A program made the translations under genes and the position numbers. This document shows positions 37,984 to 46,236 of a DNA stretch of 64,000 bases, piece by piece (position 1 is the stretch's first letter; each line of letters begins with the position of its first letter). The notes beneath the pieces are model-generated. The model was not told where the DNA came from. It ran no database searches and worked only from the letters and a program-made list of their open reading frames with translations. Source of the stretch: Mycobacterium gastri (GTDB lineage Bacteria > Actinomycetota > Actinomycetes > Mycobacteriales > Mycobacteriaceae); contig NZ_LQOX01000062.1 in the NCBI RefSeq assembly GCF_002102175.1, positions 1 to 64,000 on the forward strand. The letters run 5' to 3'.

Positions 37984-39207
37984 TCAGGGCAGCCGCCGCT
38001 GGACCTCGAGGGCCAGACACAACTCAGCGAGATCCGTTGGGCGCGAGAGTAACCGGTCCGTCAGCTCCTCGATACGGCGCAGCCGGTGCCGCACGGTATT
38101 GGGATGGCAGAAGATCGTCGCGGCGGCCTGGGTGGCAGAGCCGCCCGCCTGCAGCCAAGCCTGGAACGTGTCGAGCAGGACCGAGCGCTCCTCGGCCGGC
38201 AGTGCATCCAGCCGGCCCAGCACCGACGCCCTGACCTTTGCCATGACGTCCGGGGCGCTGACCGCCGCGACCGCGAGCGGGGCGTCGTCGAAGACGGCAA
38301 CGAGCGAGTCGCCCAATGGCTTTCCGGTGACCGCCAGCCGGGCGCAGCGCAATGCGTCGCTGGTTTCGGCGAGTTCGTGATACGGCTGACTGATCCCGAC
38401 GCGCGCGGTGGCGGATTGCCGCAGCACCTCGACAAGGATGTCGAGGGTCTCGGCGGAATCCCGGCCGCGCAGATGGACAATGCCGACCTGCAATTCCGGC
38501 AACAGCCGCCACGCCGACCGGATGTCGCGGGCGGAGAGCTTGTTTTCGATGGTGGGCAATCCCAACTTCCCGATCGCCGGCAGCTCCGCTGCCACGACCA
38601 CGTACGGCCCCGAAGTGGGCAACCGCAACAGGTCCGCCGCCTCCCAGAGACTATGACTGTCGGTGATCCGCCGCGACAGCAGCGCCTCGACCAGCGCCGA
38701 GCGCTCTTCCTCCAGCTCGAGGATCTGAGTGGTCAGCTGCTGGCGGTACGCGCTGGCCATCGCTTGCGTGAAGGTGTCCTGCGCAAGGAACACCCGCGCG
38801 GTGGCATCCAGGATCGACTCCGTGGGCATGCCCGCGGCGCGGCCGGAGGCAAGGGTTTGCTCCCAGATGAATCGGAAACCGATTCGGTAGGCGGTCATCA
38901 CCGCCGGCAGCGGCACCCCGGCCAGAGCGCGGATAGTGCCGGTGCGCTCCGCGGGTGAGACGTCCGCATCGGCGTCGCCGGCGAGTGAGTCGAAGATGAA
39001 CGTGACGTTCGCCTCGCAGCTTTGGCGTACTTCGTCCTTCGTGACCACGGTGCCGTCACGGTATGCGTCGATTTCCCGGCACAGCAGCTCCGCCATCGCT
39101 TCGCCCAGTTCCGGGGCGCGCGTCAGCAGGAGCTTCCCGAGCTCGATGACGTGCGGATCGGGTGTGGCGCCATGCCGGACGCCGGCTGAATGTGTCGCCG
39201 CGCTCAT
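37984..39207 (-). CDS. PucR-family transcriptional regulator
   Basis: 407 aa from ATG 39207. N-terminal helical sensor (LGKLLLTRAPELGEAMAELL..., VPLPAVMTAYRIGFRFIWE), middle CdaR/GGDEF-like region (ARVGISQPYHELAETSDALRCARLA), C-terminal helix-turn-helix (LLDTFQAWLQAGGSATQAAATIFCHPNTVRHRLRRIEELT quoted in parts: FQAWLQAGGSATQAA, HPNTVRHRLRRI). It is divergent from the fadD-phaC-phaZ-like operon across 142 bases, so it is its probable regulator. Confidence 0.87.
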   Translation of the reverse strand: MSAATHSAGVRHGATPDPHVIELGKLLLTRAPELGEAMAELLCREIDAYRDGTVVTKDEVRQSCEANVTFIFDSLAGDADADVSPAERTGTIRALAGVPLPAVMTAYRIGFRFIWEQTLASGRAAGMPTESILDATARVFLAQDTFTQAMASAYRQQLTTQILELEEERSALVEALLSRRITDSHSLWEAADLLRLPTSGPYVVVAAELPAIGKLGLPTIENKLSARDIRSAWRLLPELQVGIVHLRGRDSAETLDILVEVLRQSATARVGISQPYHELAETSDALRCARLAVTGKPLGDSLVAVFDDAPLAVAAVSAPDVMAKVRASVLGRLDALPAEERSVLLDTFQAWLQAGGSATQAAATIFCHPNTVRHRLRRIEELTDRLLSRPTDLAELCLALEVQRRLP

Positions 39208-39349
39208 CCTTCGAACTTTATGCCCCAACCGGTTGCCGATGTGCGCGGTCACACCGAACCGCCCCGACTGTTGTATGCGCGGACATTGTGACCCGGAGCC
39301 TCGGGCTTGACCATTGAAACAACAACCCAAGCACCTTCGGAGGCACCTG

Positions 39350-40861
39350 ATGGCCACCCTGAGCGCCAACCTCATCGCATCGAAAGACCGTTATCCCCAA
39401 CGCATTGCGCTGCGGTGTGATGATCTGCAGTTCACCTTCGCCGAGTTCGACGCCGCCGCCGCCAGGGTGGCGACATTGCTGGAGCGGGCCGGTGTCGAGC
39501 CGGGTGATCGGGTGGGCGTGATGTTGCCGAACATCCCCGCATTCGCCATCGCCTTCTACGGGATCATGTACCGCGGCGCCGTCGCGGTCCCGATGAACCC
39601 GCTGCTGAAGGCCCGCGAGGTGTCCTACTACCTGTCCAACAGCGGAGCCACGGTGCTGTTCGCCACACCTGCCTTCGCCGACGAGGCCAGCACCGGCGCC
39701 GCCGAGGCAGGCGCTCAATGCTGGCTGGTCGACGACGCCCGGCTGGCAAGCCTGATTGACGATCTGCCGGCGCAAGCGTCCCCGGTGGAACGCGGCGACG
39801 ACGACGTCGCGGTGATCCTGCACACATCCGGCACTACCGGAAAACCCAAGGGCGCCATGCTCACTCACGCAAACCTCGGCCGCAATGCCGAGGTGAGCAT
39901 TCGCACGCTGATCGAGCCCGGGCCGGACGACGTGATGATGGGATGCCTGCCGCTGTTCCACGTCTTCGGCCTGACCTGCGGACTCAACGCTTGCGTTGTA
40001 GGGGGCATGACGTTGACCCTTATTCCGCGGTTCAGCCCACGCAAGGCGCTCGAGGTGATCAAGCGTGACGCCGTCACCGTATTCCAAGGCGTGCCGACGA
40101 TGTACTCGGCATTGCTCGGCGTGGTCGATGCGGCCAAATCGGAGGCTACGCAGAGTCTGCGGGTCTGCGTCTCCGGTGGCGCCGCGTTGCCCGTCCAGGT
40201 CCTCACCGATTTCGAAACGGCCTTCGGCTGCACTGTTCTCGAGGGTTACGGACTTTCCGAGAGCTCTCCGGCCGCGGCGTTCAATCATCCGGACCGGCCG
40301 CGCAAGGCCGGGTCTATCGGCACGCCGATCGAAGGCGTCCAGATGCGGGTCGTTGACCCGAGCGGCGCCGAGGTCGCACTCGGCGAAACCGGCGAGATCC
40401 AGATCCGTGGCCACAACGTGATGAAGGGCTACTGGAACCTTCCGGAGGCGACCAAGGCCACGATAACGCCCGACGGGTGGCTGGCCACCGGAGACGTCGG
40501 ACGCGTCGACGACGACGGCTATTTCTACATCGTCGACCGCACCAAAGACCTGATCATCCGCGGCGGCTACAACGTCTATCCCCGCGAAGTCGAGGAGGTG
40601 CTCTACGAGCATCCGGCGGTGGCCGAGGCCGCCGTCATCGGTATACCCCACGACTCCCTGGGTGAGGAGGTCGGCGCCGCAGTCGCGCTGAAGAAGGGGG
40701 CGGTGGTCAGTCCTGACGAGTTGCGTGACTACGTCAAGGACCGGATCGCCGCTTACAAGTACCCGCGCCGGGTCTGGCTCGTCGAGGCGCTGCCCAAGGG
40801 ACCGACCGGCAAGGTCCTCAAACGCGAAATCACCGTTCCGACAAGTGAAAGCACACGATAA
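39350..40861 (+). CDS. Fatty acyl-CoA/AMP ligase (FadD type)
   Basis: A 503-aa ANL-superfamily ligase activating a fatty acid to acyl-CoA via acyl-AMP. GGAGGCACCTG precedes ATG 39350. Motifs: A3 loop HTSGTTGKPKGAM, A5 GYGLSESSP, A7 GWLATGDVG, A8 DRTKDLIIRGGYNVYPREVE, A10 PKGPTGKVLKR. It is first gene of a three-gene operon with a PHA-synthase-like and a PHA-depolymerase-like gene, suggesting that it supplies acyl-CoA monomers or recycles released hydroxy acids. No exact fadD number can be given. Confidence 0.9.
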   Translation: MATLSANLIASKDRYPQRIALRCDDLQFTFAEFDAAAARVATLLERAGVEPGDRVGVMLPNIPAFAIAFYGIMYRGAVAVPMNPLLKAREVSYYLSNSGATVLFATPAFADEASTGAAEAGAQCWLVDDARLASLIDDLPAQASPVERGDDDVAVILHTSGTTGKPKGAMLTHANLGRNAEVSIRTLIEPGPDDVMMGCLPLFHVFGLTCGLNACVVGGMTLTLIPRFSPRKALEVIKRDAVTVFQGVPTMYSALLGVVDAAKSEATQSLRVCVSGGAALPVQVLTDFETAFGCTVLEGYGLSESSPAAAFNHPDRPRKAGSIGTPIEGVQMRVVDPSGAEVALGETGEIQIRGHNVMKGYWNLPEATKATITPDGWLATGDVGRVDDDGYFYIVDRTKDLIIRGGYNVYPREVEEVLYEHPAVAEAAVIGIPHDSLGEEVGAAVALKKGAVVSPDELRDYVKDRIAAYKYPRRVWLVEALPKGPTGKVLKREITVPTSESTR

Positions 40862-40863
40862 CC

Positions 40864-42564
40864 ATGGCCGAATCTCCGAAACCAACCACCGCGCCCGACG
40901 AGTTGGCCGCACCGCTGGACCTGTTGCTCACCAGCGCCACCCGGCCGTTTGCCAGCCGGATGATGCCCGACGCCACCTGGGCCCGGCTCGGTGCCAACCT
41001 CGCCCAGCGCCCCGGCGCCGTGGCCGGCCGCGCCGCCACGCTTACCCGTGAGCTTGGCAGTATCGCGGCGGGGAAGTCGCACCGTGCCCCGGCGCGGACC
41101 GACAAGCGCTTCAGTGACGCTGCCTGGCAACAGAATCCGCTGCTGCACCGGGTCATGCAGGCCTATCTGGCCGGTGCCGAGACGGCCGAAGGGTTGCTTG
41201 CCGACGCTGAGCTGGATTGGCGCGACCAAGAGAAGATGCAGTTTGTCGTCGACAACCTGGTGGAGGGCCTGGCGCCCAGCAACAACCCGCTGATCAGTCC
41301 GCTCGGTTGGAAGGCGCTGATCGACACCGGTGGCCTGAGTGCCCTGCGGGGTGTGAAAGCCTTTGTCCGGGACATGCTTTCGAAGCCACGCGTGCCGGCA
41401 ATGGTCGAGCCCGACGCCTTCGTCGTGGGGGAGACCGTCGCCATCACCAAAGGGGCGGTGGTCCTGCAGACCTCGATGTTCGAACTGATCCAGTACGCCC
41501 CGCAAACGCCGAAGGTGAACACGATCCCGTTGCTCATGGTGCCGCCGGTGATCAACAAGTTCTACATCATGGACATCGCACCGGGACGCAGCATGATCGA
41601 GTACTTCGTGGCGCAGGGCCAACAGGTCTTCGCAATTTCGTGGCGTAATCCCCAGGCGCGCCATCGGGATTGGGGTTTCGACGCGTACGGTGGGGCGATC
41701 GTGGAGGCAATGGACGCGGTCCAGAATATCGCCGGCACCGACAGCGTGCACCTGCTGGCAAGCTGCTCGGGCGGCATCATCGCGGCGATGACGGCGGCCC
41801 ACCTCGCCCATGTCGGTGAGGCCGATCGGGTGGCTGGGCTTACCTTGGCGGTCACCGTGCTCGACGAGACCCGCGCCGGTCTTGCCGTCGCGGCCATGAG
41901 CGATCGCGCCGCGCAGACCGCAATTCGGGTTTCGGCCAGAAAGGGCTACCTGGACGGGCGCGACATGGCCGAGATGTTCGCCTGGCTACGACCCACCGAC
42001 CTGGTGTGGCGGTACTGGGTGAACAACTACGTGCAGGGCCGCAAGCCGGCGGCTTTCGACGTCTTGTTCTGGAACGCCGACACCACCCGGATGGCCGCGG
42101 CACTGCACCGTGACATGGTGCTCATGGGGCTGCGGAACGCGCTGGTGACCCCCGGCGAAGTCACCATGCTGGGCAGCCCGGTCGACCTGGCCAGCATCAC
42201 CTCCGACGCGTATGTGATCGGCGGCGTCGCGGACCACATCTCCCCGTGGCAGGCGACCTACCGCAGCGCCCGGCTGCTGGGCAGCAAGGACAATCGTTAC
42301 GTCTTGTCGACCAGCGGTCACATCGCCGCTCTGGTCAACCCGCCCGGCAACCCGAAAGCGTCGTTCCGAACGGGTCCGGTCGATGCAGAGGATCCCCAAC
42401 AGTGGCTTGACGCTGCTCAGCAGTTCGCGGGCTCGTGGTGGCCCGACTACGTGAGCTGGCTCGCCGAGCGCAGCGGCCCGGAGGTTGACGCGCCGACAAC
42501 GCTTGGCGGAAAGGGTCTGCCACCGCTAGGCCCGGCGCCGGGAACCTATGTGAAGGAGAAGTGA
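40864..42564 (+). CDS. Polyhydroxyalkanoate synthase-like protein (PhaC family)
   Basis: 566 aa, two bases after the ligase. N-terminal PhaC domain (QQNPLLHRVMQAYL, KMQFVVDNLVEGLAPSNNPL), then the alpha/beta-hydrolase synthase core: PLLMVPPVINKFYIMD, SWRNP, the lipase-like box ASCSGG with Cys301 as nucleophile, acid GGVADHISPW, base STSGHIAALVNPP. The usual box is GxCxG; here the first Gly is Ser. It polymerises hydroxyacyl-CoA in known members. Flanked by a ligase and a PhaZ-like hydrolase, so a short or medium-chain polyester cycle is likely (inference). Confidence 0.88.
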   Translation: MAESPKPTTAPDELAAPLDLLLTSATRPFASRMMPDATWARLGANLAQRPGAVAGRAATLTRELGSIAAGKSHRAPARTDKRFSDAAWQQNPLLHRVMQAYLAGAETAEGLLADAELDWRDQEKMQFVVDNLVEGLAPSNNPLISPLGWKALIDTGGLSALRGVKAFVRDMLSKPRVPAMVEPDAFVVGETVAITKGAVVLQTSMFELIQYAPQTPKVNTIPLLMVPPVINKFYIMDIAPGRSMIEYFVAQGQQVFAISWRNPQARHRDWGFDAYGGAIVEAMDAVQNIAGTDSVHLLASCSGGIIAAMTAAHLAHVGEADRVAGLTLAVTVLDETRAGLAVAAMSDRAAQTAIRVSARKGYLDGRDMAEMFAWLRPTDLVWRYWVNNYVQGRKPAAFDVLFWNADTTRMAAALHRDMVLMGLRNALVTPGEVTMLGSPVDLASITSDAYVIGGVADHISPWQATYRSARLLGSKDNRYVLSTSGHIAALVNPPGNPKASFRTGPVDAEDPQQWLDAAQQFAGSWWPDYVSWLAERSGPEVDAPTTLGGKGLPPLGPAPGTYVKEK

Positions 42565-42567
42565 GCG

Positions 42568-43380
42568 ATGCCTGGTACCCACCGCACGAGCGCACACGGC
42601 GAAGAGCGCCATGTCTTCGCCGGCGGACAGCGGATCCGAGTCAACGTACGCCAAGGAACCGGCGTGCCGCTGGTGCTGTGCAACGGAATCGGGGCGAGCC
42701 TGGAAGTGCTCGATCCGCTGGTGGAGGAGCTGGACTCCACGGTCGTCAGATTCGATGTTCCCGGGACCGGCGGATCACCCACATCCGTTCTGCCCTATGG
42801 GTTTCCCTACCTCGCTTGGGTGTTGGGCAGGCTCCTGCGCAAGCTCGATCTCGGGGTGGTGGATGTACTCGGACTGTCCTGGGGAGGCGCCTTGGCGCAG
42901 CAGTTCGCCTTCCAGAATCCGCGCCGATGCCGTCGCCTGGTATTGGTCGCCACGGGCACGGGGGTGGTCATGGTTCCCGGCCACCCCCGGGTTCTGGCGA
43001 AAATGCTTACCCCACGCCGCTTTTCGGACCCAAACTATGCGGCATCCATCGCCGCTGAGCTCTACGGCGGTACCGTCCGCGCCCACGGCGACGACGTGGC
43101 GCAACTCTTTGTGCGGCAACTGCGTGCCGGATCCAAGATCGGCTACCTTCACCAGCTGCTCGCCGGTTCGGTGTGGACCAGTCTGTTCGCGCTACCGGCG
43201 GTGCGCCAGAAGACGTTGATCGTGGCGGGCACCGATGATCCGATCATTCCGGTCGCCAATGCTCACATCATGAACGCCTTGCTGCCTCGTTCGCGGCTGC
43301 ACCTGCATTCCGGGGGTCACATCGACCTCGTGCACAACGCGGTCGAACTCGCTCCCGTCATCGAAGAGTTCCTGGGCTGA
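42568..43380 (+). CDS. Intracellular PHA depolymerase-like hydrolase (PhaZ type)
   Basis: 270 aa, three bases after phaC. It reads closely to Pseudomonas medium-chain PhaZ from memory: PLVLCNGIGASLEVL, RFDVPGTGGSPTSVLPYGFP, nucleophile elbow GLSWGGALAQQFA (Ser104), GVVMVPGHPRVLAKM, TPRRFSDPNYA, LYGGTVR, IVAGTDDPIIPVAN (Asp), GGHIDLVHNA (His). It would cleave the polymer made by the upstream synthase. It is followed by a strong hairpin that closes the operon. Confidence 0.87.
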   Translation: MPGTHRTSAHGEERHVFAGGQRIRVNVRQGTGVPLVLCNGIGASLEVLDPLVEELDSTVVRFDVPGTGGSPTSVLPYGFPYLAWVLGRLLRKLDLGVVDVLGLSWGGALAQQFAFQNPRRCRRLVLVATGTGVVMVPGHPRVLAKMLTPRRFSDPNYAASIAAELYGGTVRAHGDDVAQLFVRQLRAGSKIGYLHQLLAGSVWTSLFALPAVRQKTLIVAGTDDPIIPVANAHIMNALLPRSRLHLHSGGHIDLVHNAVELAPVIEEFLG

Positions 43381-43395
43381 GCCGGGTTCGCGAGC

Positions 43396-43444
43396 GTAAC
43401 GCTACGGCGAAAAATCGCCGCCGCATTTTTCGCCGTGGCGTTAC
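43396..43444. terminator. Long bidirectional hairpin
   Basis: Arms GTAACGCTACGGCGAAAAAT (43396-43415) and ATTTTTCGCCGTGGCGTTAC (43425-43444), 19 of 20 paired, loop CGCCGCCGC. It lies between the convergent ends of phaZ and the SDR gene, and the A/T runs inside the stem give a T tract in each direction. It could be a two-way terminator or a REP-type element. Confidence 0.75.
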
Positions 43445-43508
43445 ATTCGCGCGGTCAAGTCCAGGCACACGCAGCGATGCCCGGTGTTGCCGGTTCGGCC
43501 AGGCGGGA

Positions 43509-44357
43509 TCAAGGCTGGACGTAGCCCGGCGGGTTGACCTCTTCCACCCACAGGTCGACGCCGAGCTTGGCCCCCGGTATGCAGTCGTACACCGACAAAT
43601 CGGTGACTCCGGATTCCACCAGAACGTCCTCGCACAGCACCGAGTTGCCCGTGTATTCGCGGGAAGGCCTGTTGAGGATGACGTAGGCCGCATCGGCGTA
43701 CACGTCGGGCTTGCGGGCGCGCGCCATCGCCTCGTCGCCGCCGAGCAGGTTCTGCACCGCGGCGGTGGCCACCAGGGTGCGCGGCCACAACGTGTTCGAC
43801 GCGATCCCCTCGTCGCGCATCTCCTCGGCGATCCCCAGCGCGCACAGTGTCATGCCGAATTTGGCCATCATGTAGGCCGTCGGCTTCAGCCACTTCTTGT
43901 CCAGCAACACCGGTGGCGACAGCGTCAGAATGTGCGGGTTCTCCCGACCCGTCATATGTGGGATGCACGCTTGCGACACGGCGTACGTGCCGCGCACCTG
44001 GATGCCGTTCATCAGGTCGAAGCGCTTCATCGGGACCTCGGTGATGGACCCGAGGTTGATTGCCGAGGCGTTGTTGACGCAGATGTCGATGCCGCCGAAC
44101 TGCTCGGCGGTCTGGGCGACCGCGGACTCGACCGAATCCGGGTCACGGACATCCCCCACGATCGGCAGGGCCTGACCGCCGGCTTCCTCCAGCTCTTTGG
44201 CGGCGGTGTACACCGTGCCCGGCAGCTTCGGGTGGGGTTCGGCGGTCTTGGCGATCAAGGCGATGTTGGCACCGTCCTGTGCGGCGCGTTTGGCGATCGC
44301 CAGGCCGATGCCACGACTGGCGCCAGAGATGAACATGGTCTTGCCGTTAAGGGACAT
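43509..44357 (-). CDS. Short-chain dehydrogenase/reductase (HSDL2-like, Rv3224 family)
   Basis: 282 aa. NAD(P) motif GASRGIG, NNAS, Ser in TLSPP, catalytic YMMAKFG (YxxxK), ending in an extended C-terminus. The sequence after the cofactor motif (AEPHPKLPGTVYTAAKELE) is typical of the hydroxysteroid dehydrogenase-like protein 2 group. Substrate unknown. Counterpart of Rv3224. It is divergent from sigH. Confidence 0.92.
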   Translation of the reverse strand: MSLNGKTMFISGASRGIGLAIAKRAAQDGANIALIAKTAEPHPKLPGTVYTAAKELEEAGGQALPIVGDVRDPDSVESAVAQTAEQFGGIDICVNNASAINLGSITEVPMKRFDLMNGIQVRGTYAVSQACIPHMTGRENPHILTLSPPVLLDKKWLKPTAYMMAKFGMTLCALGIAEEMRDEGIASNTLWPRTLVATAAVQNLLGGDEAMARARKPDVYADAAYVILNRPSREYTGNSVLCEDVLVESGVTDLSVYDCIPGAKLGVDLWVEEVNPPGYVQP

Positions 44358-44676
44358 GGCGTCACACTAACGTGACCGGCGACCCATCCTAATTGCGGGA
44401 CGTCCCCGGCGCCTCGGTAGCTCGATGAGCCTCCAGGGGCCCCGCCCGGAGGTGTGGCTCGGAAATAGGGTGCCTGCTCACGCCGTTGATTGATGCGGTC
44501 CGTGCGGACCGAGGCACATGCTGTCGGTCGCGACCTCTACATTGGGGGAAGGGAGCCCGGTGTCAACTGCGACGAGCCTGCTATGTGAGGAGCAGTTGGA
44601 TCGCTTCCTTGCGAATCCGGCATCGCCCTTGGCGTTGTCCGATGGCACCGCAACCGAAGGGACCGTGTTAATCAAG
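44358..44676 (+). other. sigH upstream region
   Basis: About 320 bases between the SDR start and the sigH start. It contains the SigH-type promoter listed at 44461 and an in-frame upstream extension of sigH from 44518 ([13 protein letters not shown]...) that could give a longer SigH isoform. No other gene is seen. Confidence 0.6.
44461..44487 (+). promoter_or_regulatory. SigH-type promoter of sigH
   Basis: -35 GGAAAT (44461-44466), 17-base spacer, -10 CGTT (44484-44487), fitting the SigH consensus GGAAY-N17/18-(C/G)GTT. It lies 190 bases upstream of the sigH ATG and about 30 bases upstream of the in-frame GTG/ATG extension. It supports autoregulation, which is known for M. tuberculosis sigH. 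Confidence 0.7.
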
Positions 44677-45327
44677 ATGGCCGACATCGATGGCGAGACC
44701 CGGTCGGAGGTTCCCGGTCCCCAGCCACATGCGGAAACCGACGAGCAGCTGACCGCGCGCTTCGAGCGCGACGCGATTCCACTGCTCGACCAGTTATATG
44801 GTGGCGCGCTGCGCATGACCCGTAATCCGGCCGATGCCGAAGACTTGCTGCAAGAGACCATGGTGAAGGCATACGCGGGATTCCGCTCCTTTCGGGAGGG
44901 CACCAACCTCAAGGCTTGGCTGTACCGGATCCTGACCAACACCTACATCAACAGCTACCGCAAGAAACAGCGTCAACCCGCGGAGTATCCGACCGAGGCG
45001 ATCACCGACTGGCAACTGGCTGCCAACGCCGAGCATTCCTCGAGCGGGCTGCGTTCGGCTGAGGTCGAGGCGCTCGAGGCGTTGCCCGACTCCGAAATCA
45101 ACGAGGCGCTGCAGGCGCTGCCGGAGGACTTCCGGATGGCGGTCTACTACGCCGACGTCGAGGGTTTTCCATACAAGGAGATCGCCGAGATCATGGATAC
45201 CCCGATCGGGACGGTGATGTCGCGACTGCACCGCGGTCGACGTCAGCTGCGGGCTCTGTTGGCTGACGTCGCCAAAGAGCGGGGCTTTGTCCGCGGTGAC
45301 CAACCCCACGAGGAGGTGTCGTCATGA
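44677..45327 (+). CDS. sigH: ECF sigma factor SigH
   Basis: Redox and heat-stress sigma factor controlling thioredoxin, clpB, sigE and sigB. 216 aa from ATG 44677, identical in length to Rv3223c. Region 2: [44 protein letters not shown] (in parts: [17 protein letters not shown]), [22 protein letters not shown]. Region 4: [47 protein letters not shown]. The stop overlaps rshA start by four bases. An upstream in-frame start is possible. Confidence 0.95.
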   Translation: MADIDGETRSEVPGPQPHAETDEQLTARFERDAIPLLDQLYGGALRMTRNPADAEDLLQETMVKAYAGFRSFREGTNLKAWLYRILTNTYINSYRKKQRQPAEYPTEAITDWQLAANAEHSSSGLRSAEVEALEALPDSEINEALQALPEDFRMAVYYADVEGFPYKEIAEIMDTPIGTVMSRLHRGRRQLRALLADVAKERGFVRGDQPHEEVSS

Positions 45328-45629
45328 GCGATGTAGTCAGCTCAAGCGACTCGAGTCCGGACCGCGAGGACTCCCATGGTTACGTTGGCTGTGCGCAGGT
45401 AATTGCCGAGGTATGGACCCTCCTCGACGGTGAGTGCACAGCGGAGATCCGCCAGAAGCTACGCCAACACCTCGAGGACTGCCCCGGCTGCCTGAAGCAT
45501 TACGGGCTGGAGGAGCGGATCAAGCTGCTGATAGCAACCAAGTGCAAAGGCGAGAAGGCACCCGAGGGCCTGCGCGAGCGGGTGCGGCTGGAGATACGCC
45601 GGACAACCATCATCCGTCGTAGCGAGTGA
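45324..45629 (+). CDS. rshA: Anti-sigma factor RshA
   Basis: A 101-aa zinc-binding anti-sigma factor that holds SigH under reducing conditions and releases it on oxidation. ZAS motif His49-x3-Cys53-x2-Cys56 (QHLEDCPGC) with an upstream Cys23. The C-terminal basic tail [12 protein letters not shown] is conserved. ATG 45324 overlaps the sigH stop (ATGA), coupling synthesis of the pair. Confidence 0.95.
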   Translation: MSDVVSSSDSSPDREDSHGYVGCAQVIAEVWTLLDGECTAEIRQKLRQHLEDCPGCLKHYGLEERIKLLIATKCKGEKAPEGLRERVRLEIRRTTIIRRSE

Positions 45630-45646
45630 TTACCCGGCTCCTCCTC

Positions 45647-45695
45647 AGACCGCTACGCGGTCTGCATCGTTGCGCTACGCGGTCTGCATCGTTGC
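45647..45695. repeat. 22-bp perfect tandem duplication with hairpin
   Basis: A 22-bp unit beginning GCTACGCGGTCTGCATCG is present exactly twice (45652-45673, 45674-45695). The first copy forms AGACCGC-TAC-GCGGTCT (45647-45663). It lies between the ends of rshA and the bL37 gene, which are convergent, and may act as a shared terminator. Confidence 0.8.
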
Positions 45696-45699
45696 CGGG

Positions 45700-45774
45700 T
45701 TAGGAGTTCGGGCGCTTGCCGTGGTTGGCCTTGCTGTGCTTGCGGTCGCGCTTCTTTCGGCCACGCTTGGCCAT
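45700..45774 (-). CDS. 50S ribosomal protein bL37
   Basis: A 24-aa peptide, MAKRGRKKRDRKHSKANHG then KRPNS, from ATG 45774 with GGAGG 8 bases upstream. It matches the actinobacterial large-subunit protein bL37 seen in M. smegmatis ribosome structures (from memory, differing only in the last residue). It binds 23S rRNA near the peptidyl-transferase region. Being 75 bases long it is easily missed. It is convergent with rshA. Confidence 0.93.
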   Translation of the reverse strand: MAKRGRKKRDRKHSKANHGKRPNS

Positions 45775-45974
45775 CACCGAACCTCCGTATCGAGTCCGAA
45801 GCGGGCAACTCGGGCCCGCGGTTGGGGTCCAGTGTCTCACGCGGTCACCGACGCGGTAGTGGTAGCCCGCGCGCCGCAACCCTCGCAGGCCTTATGGTTC
45901 GATGTACATGAGCTGATCGCAGCCCGACAGACCAGCAGTCAGCATGGGAAATGGCCGGAACGAGTGGGGTGAAG

Positions 45975-46190
45975 ATGTCCGAGGATGTTCGCGCCGAGAT
46001 CGTGGCCAGCGTGCTCGAAGTCGTGGTTAGCGAAGGCGACCAAGTCGGCAAGGGTGACGTCGTGGTGCTGCTGGAGTCGATGAAGATGGAGATTCCCGTC
46101 CTGGCCGAGGTCGACGGCACCGTCAGCAAGGTAAGCGTGGCCGTGGGCGATGTCATCCAGGCCGGCGATCTCATCGCGGTGATCAGTTAG
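45975..46190 (+). CDS. Biotinylated protein TB7.3
   Basis: A 71-aa stand-alone biotin carrier domain, equal in length to Rv3221c. The biotin site is ESMKMEI with Lys37; the usual A in AMKM is S, as in M. tuberculosis. All-beta hammerhead pattern with mirror-image halves (GDVVVLLESMKME and GDVIQAGDLIAVIS). Its carboxylase partner is unknown. ATG 45975 follows GTGAAG. It sits just upstream of pdtaS. Confidence 0.93.
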   Translation: MSEDVRAEIVASVLEVVVSEGDQVGKGDVVVLLESMKMEIPVLAEVDGTVSKVSVAVGDVIQAGDLIAVIS

Positions 46191-46236
46191 CCGTTGGACC
46201 CATACCCGCCAACCGGGAGCGACTCGGGAGTTCTTG

